64,000 nucleotides of DNA from assembly GCF_015477765.1 (NCBI RefSeq), contig NZ_JADLQQ010000012.1, forward strand, positions 62,001 to 126,000, in the 5' to 3' direction. Below are positions 8,031 to 16,703 of this stretch, piece after piece. This stretch comes from Nocardia transvalensis (GTDB lineage Bacteria; Actinomycetota; Actinomycetes; Mycobacteriales; Mycobacteriaceae). How positions within the stretch are numbered: the stretch's first letter is position 1; each line of letters starts with the position of its first letter. Under the pieces are notes generated by a model that saw only the letters and a program-made list of their open reading frames with translations, was not told the DNA's origin and made no database searches. A program made the position numbers and the translations under genes.

Positions 8031-9076
8031 CCGATATTCGCCGACAGGTCGGGAATCATCCGGTATGCCTCGTCCTGCCAGGTATTCCAGGCGTGGATGC
8101 CGTATGCGGGGAAGTCGTAGACGGCATTGCCGCCGCCGAGGCTGAGCATGCGGGCCTGGAAGGCGCGCGTGTTGGCCAAAGCCAATGCCTCCAAGGCCAT
8201 ACCGTTGGCGGTGTTCACGGTGGGACCGTCGCCGGCACTGGGCAGACCGCTGGCGGCCGAGACCCACAGGCGGGTGTTGTTGGCGATCAGCTGCGGCGCG
8301 AAGACGAACGGGTCCATGCGCAGCCACTGCGGACCCCACGGCGGGGCCATCGAATCCACGTTGTAGCCGCCGGCGTCGACCATGGCCGCGCGAATCGCCT
8401 CGCGCATACCGGGTGCGGAGATATTGAGGTAGCCGGAATACGAGCCCGCGAAGCTGAACTGATCGGGATGGTAGGCCGCCAGGGTCAGCGCCGCGCTGCC
8501 GCCCATCGACAGGCCGAACACCCCGTTGCGGTCGGCGCGGAATCCGAGCCGGTCCCGCAGCGCGGTGCGCAGATCCTGGGTGAGGAAGGTTTCCCAGTCG
8601 TAGCGGTAGCTCTTACCCGGTCCGCCCGCGAAGGCCGCGGTGGCGCCGGAACCGCTCGACGATCCGATCGCCCCGGCCGGGACGCCGAAGAACGAGCTGG
8701 GCGCATTCCAGTCGGCATAGAAGCTGGACTGCCCGCCGACCGGCATCACCACATTGATGTTCCAGGAGGCCAGCACGTCGGCGACGTTGGTCTCGATCTC
8801 CCAGCCGTTGAGATCCTGACCGGCGCGCATCCCGTCGAGGGCGTAGACGACCCTGTTGGTGTTGCCGTCGGCCGCACGCACGATGCGGGTCTTGACCGGG
8901 CCCATCGAGGCGGAGTCGACCCAGAAGTCGAATCCCGCGGGGCTGAGGGCCGCCGAGGCCGTCGCCCCGGAACCGATCACCGAGATGCCCAGCGGTGCCA
9001 GCATCGCCACCGCGATGCCCAGGACCGACCGCCGCAACCACGAGCTCGATTTCACCGAACCGCGCACCGATCGCAT
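8027..9076 (-). CDS. Secreted antigen-85-family esterase/mycolyltransferase
   Basis: Alpha/beta-hydrolase family protein that in mycolata transfers mycolates onto trehalose and arabinogalactan outside the membrane. The 349-residue product starts with a signal peptide (basic MRSVRGSVKSSSWLRR, hydrophobic core, likely cleavage after ATASA near residue 43). The nucleophile elbow is GLSMGG with Ser190. The fold-typical segments VVYALDGM, NVVMPVGGQSSFYADW, YRYDWETFLTQDL and HAWNTWQDE with the catalytic His follow the FbpA/B/C pattern. The start at 9076 (MRSVRG) fits the signal peptide; an in-frame ATG further up would add 26 non-signal-like residues. The convergent P450 gene overlaps by four bases. 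Confidence 0.9.
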   Translation of the reverse strand: MRSVRGSVKSSSWLRRSVLGIAVAMLAPLGISVIGSGATASAALSPAGFDFWVDSASMGPVKTRIVRAADGNTNRVVYALDGMRAGQDLNGWEIETNVADVLASWNINVVMPVGGQSSFYADWNAPSSFFGVPAGAIGSSSGSGATAAFAGGPGKSYRYDWETFLTQDLRTALRDRLGFRADRNGVFGLSMGGSAALTLAAYHPDQFSFAGSYSGYLNISAPGMREAIRAAMVDAGGYNVDSMAPPWGPQWLRMDPFVFAPQLIANNTRLWVSAASGLPSAGDGPTVNTANGMALEALALANTRAFQARMLSLGGGNAVYDFPAYGIHAWNTWQDEAYRMIPDLSANIG

Positions 9077-9283
9077 GATGTGGACCTTTCGCTCGAGCGG
9101 CCGCCACGGGCCGCAGGGCAGTGCGGGACCCGCCCTCATCGGCGGGTCGCGCACGAGCGCACGAGGTGCTGCGCTCGCGATGGGTATCGGTCAACGGTCC
9201 ATATGTGTTGCCGAAAATTTGCCCAAAATACTGTGATGTGCAGCACTGCCCATATGAGCTGGTGTGATAAATGGGGCGAATGG

Positions 9284-10207
9284 TTAGCGGCGAATGCCCA
9301 GCAGGGCGTCGCTCTGCTTGTGGACCGTGGTCTGTATGGCGTCCACGACCGTGGCCACCTCCGGGCGGCGCAGCGTCTCGGCCCGCGCCACCAGCCAATA
9401 GGTCAGCCGCACGGCCACCCGCTCGGGTAGCACGCGCACCAGATCGGCGTGGCGATCGGCCATGAAGCACGGCAGCAGGCCCAGCCCGGCGGCGGCGCGG
9501 GTGGCCTCGACGTGGACGAAAACATTGGTGGACGAGACGGATTCGCGCATCATGGGTGCGAAATTCGAGGCCAGATCCAGATCGTCGACCTGCAGCATGG
9601 ATTCGATGAAATAGACCAGCGGATGATTCGCCAGCTCCTCGATCGTGCCGGGAATTCCGCGCTCGGCCAGATAGTCTCGCGAGCCGTACAGGCCCAGGCA
9701 GTAGTCGCCCAGCCGCATTGCCTGCGCGCGAAGAACTTTCGGCTCGCCGACCACCACCTCGAGATCCACGCCGGACCGCTGGACCGAGGCGCGGCGGGTG
9801 GCGGCGACGATCTCGACGGCGATGCGTGGGTGGCGGCGCTGCACGCGCGCGGCCGAGGGCGCGGCGATATAGGCACTGAAACCGTCGGTGGCCGAAATCC
9901 GCACCACGCCTTCGAGAATCCGCGTGCCGTCGGCCTCCGCGCTCAACGACCGGACCGCCGACTCCACGGCCTCGGCCGCGGCCAGCGCCTCCCGGCCCAG
10001 ATCGGTGAGTTCCCAGCCGCCGGTCACCCTGGTCAGCACCCGCCCGCCCAGGGCCTGTTCGAGGGTGGCGATGCGCCGGGAGATGGTGGTGTGGTTGATG
10101 CCGAGTTCCTCGGCGGCCGAGACGAATCGGCCCGAGCGGCCGACCGCGAGCAGTACCAGCAGATCGTCCGCACTCGGGCGGCGCTGCGGGCCCGGCGGGG
10201 CGTTCAC
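9284..10207 (-). CDS. LysR-family transcriptional regulator
   Basis: A 307-residue LTTR with an N-terminal winged helix (SADDLLVLLAVGRSGRFVSAAEELGINHTTISRRIATLEQ) and a periplasmic-binding-like effector domain. It is divergent from the MHS transporter/3-hydroxybutyrate dehydrogenase pair and is expected to activate that pair with an inducer such as 3-hydroxybutyrate. GTG at 10207 gives the standard length; ATG at 10255 is possible but would place the start inside the presumed operator. The preceding intergenic segment has an LTTR-like dyad. Confidence 0.88.
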   Translation of the reverse strand: MNAPPGPQRRPSADDLLVLLAVGRSGRFVSAAEELGINHTTISRRIATLEQALGGRVLTRVTGGWELTDLGREALAAAEAVESAVRSLSAEADGTRILEGVVRISATDGFSAYIAAPSAARVQRRHPRIAVEIVAATRRASVQRSGVDLEVVVGEPKVLRAQAMRLGDYCLGLYGSRDYLAERGIPGTIEELANHPLVYFIESMLQVDDLDLASNFAPMMRESVSSTNVFVHVEATRAAAGLGLLPCFMADRHADLVRVLPERVAVRLTYWLVARAETLRRPEVATVVDAIQTTVHKQSDALLGIRR

Positions 10208-10219
10208 GTCTGCATTCTC

Positions 10220-10265
10220 GCAGATATGCCCTGCAGATCTGGGCATTGCGGGCATCGAAATCTGC
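10220..10265. promoter_or_regulatory. LysR-type binding region (ATGCCC-N9-GGGCAT)
   Basis: ATGCCC (10226-10231) and GGGCAT (10241-10246) form a perfect inverted repeat with nine bases between, including the T-N11-A arrangement typical of LTTR boxes. A second GGGCAT is at 10250-10255. An outer pair GCAGAT (10220-10225) and ATCTGC (10260-10265) encloses them. The region lies just upstream of the regulator start and 80 to 130 bp before the transporter start. Confidence 0.5.
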
Positions 10266-10347
10266 ACCAATACTCGTTCTGACCGCGGAATGTGTTGGCC
10301 ATCACAGAAACCTGTGGATGTGGCCCAGGTCATGAAGGAGCAGTTCG

Positions 10348-11730
10348 ATGAGGGCGCGCAAGGCAGTACTGGGCGGCAGCGGTGTCGCGATGGCGCCGAC
10401 CGGGTTACGCAGGGTGGTGGCGGCCTCGATGGCCGGCACGGTCGTGGAGTGGTACGAGTTCTTCCTCTACGGCACCGCGGCCACCCTGGTGTTCAGCAAG
10501 GTGTTCTTCGCGAAGGGGACGAGCGACCTCGACGCCATCCTCGCTGCCTTCGTCACCTACGCGGTGGGTTTCGCGGCCCGGCCGCTGGGCGGTGTGGTGT
10601 TCGGGCACTTCGGCGACAAGTACGGCCGCAAGAAGCTGCTGCAGTTCAGTCTGCTGCTGGTGGGTGCCGCGACCTTCGCCATGGGCTGTCTGCCGACATT
10701 CCAGCAGGTGGGCTACTGGGCGCCCGCGATGCTGGTGATCCTGCGGTTCATCCAGGGATTCGCGGTCGGCGGTGAATGGGGTGGGGCGGTGCTGCTGGTG
10801 GCCGAGCACAGTCCCAGCCGCGACCGGGCATTCTGGGCGAGCTGGCCGCAGGCGGGTGTCCCGATGGGCAATCTGCTCGCCACGCTGGTCCTGCTGGTGC
10901 TGACCTCCACGCTGTCGGACGAGTCGTTCCTCGGATGGGGCTGGCGGGTGGCGTTCTGGCTGTCGGCGGTCGTCGTTCTGGTCGGCTACTACGTGCGGAC
11001 CAAGGTCACCGATGCGCCGATCTTCGTCGCGGCGCAGCGCGAGGTCGAGCAGCTCGAGGCGGCCTCGTTCAGCGTGGTCGAGGTGCTGAAGCGTTATCCG
11101 CGAGGGGTTTTCACCGCGATGGGGCTGCGCTTCGCGGAGAACATCATGTACTACCTGGTGGTCACCTTCTCCATCACCTATCTGAAGGTGCACGTGAAGG
11201 TGGACACCTCGACGATCCTGTGGTGGCTGCTCATCGCGCACGCGGTGCATTTCGTGGTCATCCCGCTGGCGGGTCGGCTGAGCGATCGCATCGGCCGGCG
11301 TCCGGTGTATCTGATGGGCACGGTGGCGGCGGCGACGTGGGGCTTCTTCGCCTTTCCGATGATGGACAGCAAACACAATGCGGTCATCCTGGCCGCCATC
11401 GTCATCGGCCTGGTGTTCCACGCGTTCATGTATGCGCCGCAACCGGCGATCATGGCCGAGATGTTCCCGACCCGGATGCGGTATTCCGGTGTGTCGCTGG
11501 GCTATCAGGTGACCTCGATCGTGGCGGGGTCGCTGGCGCCGATCATCGCGGTGCGGCTGCTCGATTCGTTCGGGTCCGCGGTGCCGATCGCGTGGTATCT
11601 GGCCGCGGCCGCGGCGGTCACACTCGTCGCCGTCGGGTTCGCCCGCGAGACTCGGGGTCTGGAGCTGGCGGCTGTGGACCGCGCCGATATGTCCGGGCGG
11701 ACCGGCACGGTCGAGGTGGGTGCGCGGTGA
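10348..11730 (+). CDS. MHS-family MFS transporter (organic acid:H+ symporter)
   Basis: Inner-membrane proton symporter of the metabolite:H+ symporter family, 460 residues with about 12 TM segments. It has the family start MAGTVVEWYEFFLYGTAATLVF, the loop 2-3 motif GHFGDKYGRKK and the repeated GRLSDRIGRRP in the second half. AAGGAG lies seven bases before the ATG. Its stop overlaps the GTG of the 3-hydroxybutyrate dehydrogenase gene (GTGA), so the two are translated together. The substrate is inferred to be 3-hydroxybutyrate or a related short hydroxy or keto acid from this pairing; sequence alone shows only the family. Confidence 0.88.
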   Translation: MRARKAVLGGSGVAMAPTGLRRVVAASMAGTVVEWYEFFLYGTAATLVFSKVFFAKGTSDLDAILAAFVTYAVGFAARPLGGVVFGHFGDKYGRKKLLQFSLLLVGAATFAMGCLPTFQQVGYWAPAMLVILRFIQGFAVGGEWGGAVLLVAEHSPSRDRAFWASWPQAGVPMGNLLATLVLLVLTSTLSDESFLGWGWRVAFWLSAVVVLVGYYVRTKVTDAPIFVAAQREVEQLEAASFSVVEVLKRYPRGVFTAMGLRFAENIMYYLVVTFSITYLKVHVKVDTSTILWWLLIAHAVHFVVIPLAGRLSDRIGRRPVYLMGTVAAATWGFFAFPMMDSKHNAVILAAIVIGLVFHAFMYAPQPAIMAEMFPTRMRYSGVSLGYQVTSIVAGSLAPIIAVRLLDSFGSAVPIAWYLAAAAAVTLVAVGFARETRGLELAAVDRADMSGRTGTVEVGAR

Positions 11731-12473
11731 AAGATCTGAGCGGGCGTTCGGCAGTGGTCACCGGCGGGGCGAGTGGTATCGGCGCGGCGTGCGCTCGGGA
11801 GTTGGCTGCTCGCGGGGCGATGGTCACCGTCGCCGATATCGACGGTGTCGCGGCGAAGGCCATGGCGCACGAGATCGGTGGGCGGGCCTGGGCGGTGGAT
11901 CTGCTCGAGGTGACCGCCCTGGAAGAGCTGCGGCTCGAGGTGGACATCCTGGTCAACAACGCGGGCGTGCAGGCCATCAGTCCCCTCGAGAGCTTCCCGC
12001 CCGAGCAGTTCCGGGCCATGCTCGCACTCATGGTCGAGGCGCCGTTCCTGCTGGTGCGCGCGGCGCTGCCGCATATGTACGAGCGGGGATTCGGGCGGAT
12101 CGTGAATATCTCCTCGGTGCACGGGCTGCGTGCCTCGCAGTACAAGGCCGCCTACGTGACCGCCAAACACGCCCTGGAGGGCCTGTCGAAGGTGACGGCG
12201 CTCGAGGGCGCTCCGCACGGAGTCACCAGTAACTGCGTCAATCCCGGCTATGTCCGAACTCCCTTGGTGGACAAGCAGATCGCCGATCAGGCAAGGGCCC
12301 ACGGCATTGCCGAACAGCAGGTGCTGGAGCAGGTCCTGCTCACCGAGAGTGCCGTCAAACGTCTCATCGAGCCGGACGAGGTGGCGTCGCTGGTCGCTTG
12401 GCTGGTCTCCGACAGCGCGGCCATGGTGACCGGCTCGTCGTACGTCATGGACGGCGGCTGGACCGCGCGGTAG
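11727..12473 (+). CDS. bdhA: 3-hydroxybutyrate dehydrogenase (SDR)
   Basis: NAD-dependent short-chain dehydrogenase that oxidises D-3-hydroxybutyrate to acetoacetate. The 248-residue protein has TGGASGIG (12-19), NNAG, and the active-site run NISSVHGLRASQYKAAYVTAKH with Tyr143 and Lys147. SVHGLxAS and NPGYVRTPLVDKQIADQA are marks of the BdhA subfamily rather than generic SDRs. It starts with a GTG overlapping the transporter stop. Together with the transporter and LysR gene it forms a self-contained uptake and oxidation module for ketone bodies or poly-hydroxybutyrate products. Confidence 0.88.
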   Translation: MKDLSGRSAVVTGGASGIGAACARELAARGAMVTVADIDGVAAKAMAHEIGGRAWAVDLLEVTALEELRLEVDILVNNAGVQAISPLESFPPEQFRAMLALMVEAPFLLVRAALPHMYERGFGRIVNISSVHGLRASQYKAAYVTAKHALEGLSKVTALEGAPHGVTSNCVNPGYVRTPLVDKQIADQARAHGIAEQQVLEQVLLTESAVKRLIEPDEVASLVAWLVSDSAAMVTGSSYVMDGGWTAR

Positions 12474-12543
12474 GGGCGACAGCGGCCGGGCGGGGCGGGA
12501 TGATGGGAGGCGCCCGCGGGTCTGAGGGAACAGAGGAGTTCAC

Positions 12544-14040
12544 ATGGAAGCGATCGTGTCCGTCACTGGCGGCAAGGTGCGGGGGATCACCCGGGACGGG
12601 GTGAGCACCTTCCTCGGCATCCCCTATGCGGCGGCCCCGGTGGGCCCGGCCCGGTGGGAGCTGCCGAAGCCGGTGCCGGACTGGGCCGGAATCCGCGACG
12701 CCACCGAGTACGGCGCCACCTGCGTGCAGGCACCGTATCCGGCGCCGATCCACGCGCTCCTCGGCAGCGACGGTATTCCGGGCGACGAATACCTGAACGT
12801 GAACGTGTGGACCCCCGAGCCGGGTGGCGCGGGGCTTCCGGTCATGGTGTGGATTCACGGCGGGGCGTTCGTCCGCGGCTCCAATGCGCGAAAGATCTAC
12901 GACGGCAGCGCTTTCGCCCGCGACGGCGTGGTGGTGGTGTCGATCAACTACCGGCTCGGGGCGTCGGGCTTCGCCGCGGTGCCGGGGGCGCCGCTCAATC
13001 GCGGGCTGCACGACCAGATCTTCGCGCTGCGGTGGGTGCAGGACAACGTCGCGGCCTTCGGCGGCGACCCCGGCAATGTGACCATCTTCGGGGAGTCCGC
13101 CGGGGGAATGAGCGTGGTCGCCTTGGTGGCGTCGCCGCGCCCCCGGGGACTGTTCCGGCGGGCAATCGTGCAGAGCGCCAACGGTTCCGCGGTGGCCTCC
13201 GCCGCCGACGCCCGCGTGCTGGCCGGGAGGCTGGCCGACGAACTCGGGATCGAGCCGACCGCCGAGGCTTTCGGCGGCCTCGGGGCGAAACAGCTACTGG
13301 ACGGCCAGAATGCGATCGCCCTGCAGGTGATGACGAATCCGGATCCGGAGCGCTGGGGTGCGTCGGTGATCACCAACGGGCTCGGCATCATGAGTTTCTA
13401 TCCGGTGCTGGACGACGATGTGGTTCCGATCGCGCCTACCGAAGCCCTTGTCACCCAGCCCGGTTCGTCGGTTCCCCTGATCGTCGGCTGGACCGCCGAC
13501 GACTTCCGGTTCTTCACCTTTCCGACCGGTATCGCCGATGCGATCACCGACGACACCCTGCCGATCGTGCTGTCGCGCTACGGGCTCGACATATCGCTCG
13601 CCGAGCTCTACTCCGCCCACCGGCCCGGTGCCTCGGCCGCCGATGTCTTCGCGGCACTCGTCACCGATCTGGTGTTCCGCTACGACGTCATGCGGATCGC
13701 CGAGGCCACCGCGGCGGCCGGTGTTCCGACCTTCGCTTACGAATTCGCTTGGCATTCGGGCGTCGACAACCTGCGCGCCTGCCACGTCCTCGAGGTGCCG
13801 TTCGTGTTCGATCAGATCGATCACGCGCACACCCTGACCGGCCCCACTCCGCCGCAGCGGCTGGCCGACGAAACCCACGGCGCCTGGGTCGGTTTCGGCA
13901 CCAACGGTGATCCGGGTTGGCCGCGCTTCGAGCCCGCCACCCGGCTCGTCCACACCTTCGATTTCCCGCAGTCGACCGATGTGTCCGATCCGCGCGGTGA
14001 CGAACTGCGCGCTCTGCACCAGTGGTGGGCGCGCAAGTAA
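12544..14040 (+). CDS. Type-B carboxylesterase
   Basis: Serine esterase of the carboxylesterase/para-nitrobenzyl esterase family, 498 residues. The nucleophile elbow FGESAGG has Ser185; the oxyanion-hole signature is VMVWIHGGAF; the early motif is FLGIPYAAAPVGPARW; and the C-terminal His lies near FEPATRLVH or CHVLEVPFVFDQ. No signal peptide is visible, so the enzyme should be cytosolic. AGAGGAG stands five bases before the ATG. It follows the dehydrogenase gene by 70 bp and could release hydroxy-acid esters for that pathway, but this is only positional. Confidence 0.9.
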   Translation: MEAIVSVTGGKVRGITRDGVSTFLGIPYAAAPVGPARWELPKPVPDWAGIRDATEYGATCVQAPYPAPIHALLGSDGIPGDEYLNVNVWTPEPGGAGLPVMVWIHGGAFVRGSNARKIYDGSAFARDGVVVVSINYRLGASGFAAVPGAPLNRGLHDQIFALRWVQDNVAAFGGDPGNVTIFGESAGGMSVVALVASPRPRGLFRRAIVQSANGSAVASAADARVLAGRLADELGIEPTAEAFGGLGAKQLLDGQNAIALQVMTNPDPERWGASVITNGLGIMSFYPVLDDDVVPIAPTEALVTQPGSSVPLIVGWTADDFRFFTFPTGIADAITDDTLPIVLSRYGLDISLAELYSAHRPGASAADVFAALVTDLVFRYDVMRIAEATAAAGVPTFAYEFAWHSGVDNLRACHVLEVPFVFDQIDHAHTLTGPTPPQRLADETHGAWVGFGTNGDPGWPRFEPATRLVHTFDFPQSTDVSDPRGDELRALHQWWARK

Positions 14041-14089
14041 CCGGCCGTTTCACGATTTTCATCGCTGTGCACGAAGGCTCGGTTCGGGC

Positions 14090-14119
14090 TTGACACGTGA
14101 CCATTTGGTCACATATTTT
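14090..14119 (+). promoter_or_regulatory. Promoter with ArsR-type palindrome between -35 and -10
   Basis: TTGACA at 14090-14095 and TATTTT at 14114-14119 are 18 bp apart. The spacer contains GTGACCATTTGGTCAC (14097-14112), a perfect dyad with 7-bp arms and a 2-bp centre. From this -10 the start point falls about at 14126, which is the GTG start codon of the ArsR-SRPBCC gene, so the transcript is probably leaderless. Auto-repression by ArsR is inferred. Confidence 0.7.
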
Positions 14120-14125
14120 TTCTGC

Positions 14126-14938
14126 GTGACCGACGACGACCTAGTGTTCAAGGCGCTCGCCGATCCCAGCCGTCGGTTTCTGCTCGATCTGCTGTTCGCG
14201 CGGGAGGGCCGCACGCTGGGGGAGTTGGAGGCGCAGTTGGAGATGACCCGCTTCGGTGTTGCCAAACATCTGCGGGTTCTCGAGGACGCCGGGCTCGTGG
14301 TCGCACGCCGCTCGGGGCGGGAGAAGCTGCACTTTCTCAACCCGGTTCCGATCCGGCTGATCCACGACCGGTGGATCGACAAATTCACCGAGCGACCCGT
14401 CGCGGCGCTCGTCGATCTGAAATATGAACTGGAGCAAGCGATGACGACATCCGACGTCGGTTCCGAGACCGCCGAGCGGACCGTTCAGGTCTATCGGGTC
14501 TACATCAAGGCCGCCCCGCAGCAGATCTGGGACGCGATCACCCGCCCGGAGTGGACCGTGAAATTCGGGTACCAGGGGGCCGTCGAGTACGACCTCCGTC
14601 CCGGCGGTGCATTCCGGGCACTGGCCAGTGCAGAGATGAAGCAGCACGGCGCCGACGACGTCGTGATCGACGGCGAGGTTCTCGAATCCGATCCGCCGCG
14701 GCGGTTGGTGCAGACCTGGCGGGCCTTGTTCTTCGGCGAGGACTACACGCGCCTGACCTACGAGATCGAGGACGAGGGCAACGGCGTCTCCATCCTGACC
14801 GTCACCCATGATGTGACCGGCGCCCCGCAGACCGCCGCCCAGTGTGCCGGTGAGATCCCGGGCGCCGGCGGCGGCTGGAACCAGACCCTGAGCGACCTGA
14901 AGAGCCTGCTCGAAACCGGCCACTCCCTCTACGGCTGA
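14126..14938 (+). CDS. ArsR-type regulator fused to an SRPBCC (AHSA1-like) domain
   Basis: A 270-residue two-domain protein. Residues 1-90 are a winged-helix ArsR fold (FKALADPSRRFLLDLLFARE, LGELEAQLEMTRFGVAKHLRVLEDAGLV). Residues about 115-265 are an AHSA1/SRPBCC hydrophobic-cavity domain (VYIKAAPQQIWDAITRPEWT, YDLRPGGAF, GGGWNQTLSDLKSLLETG). I see no cysteine pair of a metal-sensing ArsR, so the SRPBCC cavity may sense a hydrophobic ligand. A single continuous reading frame links the domains. Its promoter carries a perfect palindrome and appears leaderless. A DUF998 membrane protein gene follows after 70 bp. Confidence 0.85.
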   Translation: MTDDDLVFKALADPSRRFLLDLLFAREGRTLGELEAQLEMTRFGVAKHLRVLEDAGLVVARRSGREKLHFLNPVPIRLIHDRWIDKFTERPVAALVDLKYELEQAMTTSDVGSETAERTVQVYRVYIKAAPQQIWDAITRPEWTVKFGYQGAVEYDLRPGGAFRALASAEMKQHGADDVVIDGEVLESDPPRRLVQTWRALFFGEDYTRLTYEIEDEGNGVSILTVTHDVTGAPQTAAQCAGEIPGAGGGWNQTLSDLKSLLETGHSLYG

Positions 14939-15008
14939 CCCACCTCCACGGTCACCCACACCGCGAAATCCGGTGTGGGTGACCATTCTTCACACCTCAG
15001 GAATCTCC

Positions 15009-15656
15009 ATGTCCACCCGTTCCACTCCCGTGCCGGGCACCGTCTTCACCTTCCCCACGGTTCGACTGCTTCTGGCCTGCGGTATCGCGGCCGGGCCGCT
15101 GTTCAGCGCGACGATCATCGTCCAGGCGATGACCAGATACGGATTCGATGCGCGCCGCCACCCGCTCAGCCTGTTGGCGCTCGGCGAGCACGGCTGGGTC
15201 CAGACCGCCAATTTCCTGCTCAGCGGAGTTCTCGTCGTCGCCGGTGTGATCGGCCTGCGGCGTGCCCTTCCACTCGGCCGGGCCCGCACGTGGGTCACGA
15301 CCCTGCTGGGTGTCTACGGCGCCAGCCTGATTTGGGCAGGAATCTTCCCTGCCGATCCCGCCGACGGCTACCCGCCCGGCACTCCGGACGGTGTGACCGA
15401 GGTCAGCCGGCACGGCCTGCTGCACAACCTCGCACCGGTGGCCATGGGCCTGTCGCTGATCGCGGCCGCGCTCGTCTTCGCCCGCAACTACGGGATCCGT
15501 TGGGCGGCATACAGTTTCACCGCCGTCCTCGCCTACCTCGTGCTCGGTTTCGCCGCATTCCCGCTGCACGACTACCGCCTCATGCTCATCGGCGGCATCG
15601 CCATCTGGACCTGGGCCTCCGCGGCCTGCCTGCGGGTACTCCAGGAACAACACTGA
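15009..15656 (+). CDS. DUF998 membrane protein
   Basis: A 215-residue integral membrane protein with about six TM helices, matching the DUF998 pattern (LLACGIAAGPLFSATIIVQ, HPLSLLALGEHGWVQTANFLLSG, GIFPADPADGYPPG, HNLAPVAM). Function unknown for the family. The start at 15009 (MSTRSTPVPG) is chosen over an in-frame ATG twelve codons earlier. DUF998 genes often sit beside ArsR-SRPBCC regulators, as here, so the regulator likely controls it. Confidence 0.8.
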   Translation: MSTRSTPVPGTVFTFPTVRLLLACGIAAGPLFSATIIVQAMTRYGFDARRHPLSLLALGEHGWVQTANFLLSGVLVVAGVIGLRRALPLGRARTWVTTLLGVYGASLIWAGIFPADPADGYPPGTPDGVTEVSRHGLLHNLAPVAMGLSLIAAALVFARNYGIRWAAYSFTAVLAYLVLGFAAFPLHDYRLMLIGGIAIWTWASAACLRVLQEQH

Positions 15657-15755
15657 TCGTGCTAGGCCCCGGGGGCATGGTGGAGCCGGCTATACCCCGG
15701 GTTCGGCAGTCTGCGTCATCGTTTCGGCGGTTGCGCAATCCTAGCGTCGAGAGGC

Positions 15756-16676
15756 ATGACGACCGATACTTCGAAGAGTGCGGGGGCCGGCTCCCGGGTG
15801 GCTTGGCGCGCTGTTGGGCTGTTCGTCCTTCTCGCGTATGCGGGGGCATGGTTGGCCTTGTTTCCGTTGCTGCTCAGCGGTTTTCATCGGACGCAGGCCA
15901 CCGCGGATACGACGCCGTTCGTTCAAGGCTCCATCGCCGTCACCATGCTGACCCCCGCCTTGGCCGGGTTGATCGTGTTGCGATGGGTTCACCGCCCGGA
16001 GAGTATTCGCGCCGCCATCGGGCTGGTCCGGCCGCGCCCGATCGGGCGGTCGCTGCGCCATGGCCTGCTCGCGCTGGCCGTACCGCTGCTGCTTCAGCTC
16101 GCGTCGTTGGGCATTGCGACAGTCGCCGGGACCTATCAGCCGGACCTCGCGCGCCTGACGTCGGCGAATCTCGCCGCGTGGGCCGGTGTGCAGCTGGTCA
16201 ATCTGATCATCTGGCTGCCGATGTTCTTCGGTGAGGAACTCGGCTGGCAGGGGTATCTGCTTCCCCGGCTGGCCCCGCTCGGCTCGGCGAGAGCGCTGAC
16301 GCTCACCGCCGCGATCTTCGCGCTGTGGCACCTGCCCACGCTCATCATGGGCGGTCAGTACCCCGGTCACTCCCTGCTGACATCGATCGGCGCGTTCCTC
16401 GTCAGCACCACCCTGATACTGCCGATCTTCGCGTGGCTGCGCATGCGCTCGGACTCGGTCTGGCCCGCGGTGCTGGCCCACTCGGCCAGCAGCGGAGCCT
16501 CGATCGGCCTGATCTTTCTCCTGTCCGATTCGGAGACGCCCATCGACCCCCTGCGGGTCGGCATGACCGGCTGGCCCGGGTGGATCGTGATGGGTACCGT
16601 GGTGGCGGTGCTGGCGGCAACCGGTCGCCTCGACGTATCGCGCCTGGTCCAGCCCGTGGGTCGGCACCGCCGCTGA
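15756..16676 (+). CDS. CPBP-family intramembrane glutamic protease-like protein
   Basis: A 306-residue polytopic membrane protein of the CPBP/Rce1 (Abi) family. The active-site motifs are visible: FFGEELGWQGYLLPRL (the EExxxR-like glutamate pair), FALWHLP with a histidine, and a later AHSASSG segment with the last His. Bacterial members are intramembrane proteases or immunity-type proteins; the substrate is unknown. The gene lies between the DUF998 gene and the sensor kinase gene, all in one direction, with 27 bp to the kinase start. Confidence 0.82.
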   Translation: MTTDTSKSAGAGSRVAWRAVGLFVLLAYAGAWLALFPLLLSGFHRTQATADTTPFVQGSIAVTMLTPALAGLIVLRWVHRPESIRAAIGLVRPRPIGRSLRHGLLALAVPLLLQLASLGIATVAGTYQPDLARLTSANLAAWAGVQLVNLIIWLPMFFGEELGWQGYLLPRLAPLGSARALTLTAAIFALWHLPTLIMGGQYPGHSLLTSIGAFLVSTTLILPIFAWLRMRSDSVWPAVLAHSASSGASIGLIFLLSDSETPIDPLRVGMTGWPGWIVMGTVVAVLAATGRLDVSRLVQPVGRHRR

Positions 16677-16703
16677 TCTGGATCGCCTGCCGACCGAGAA
16701 TTC

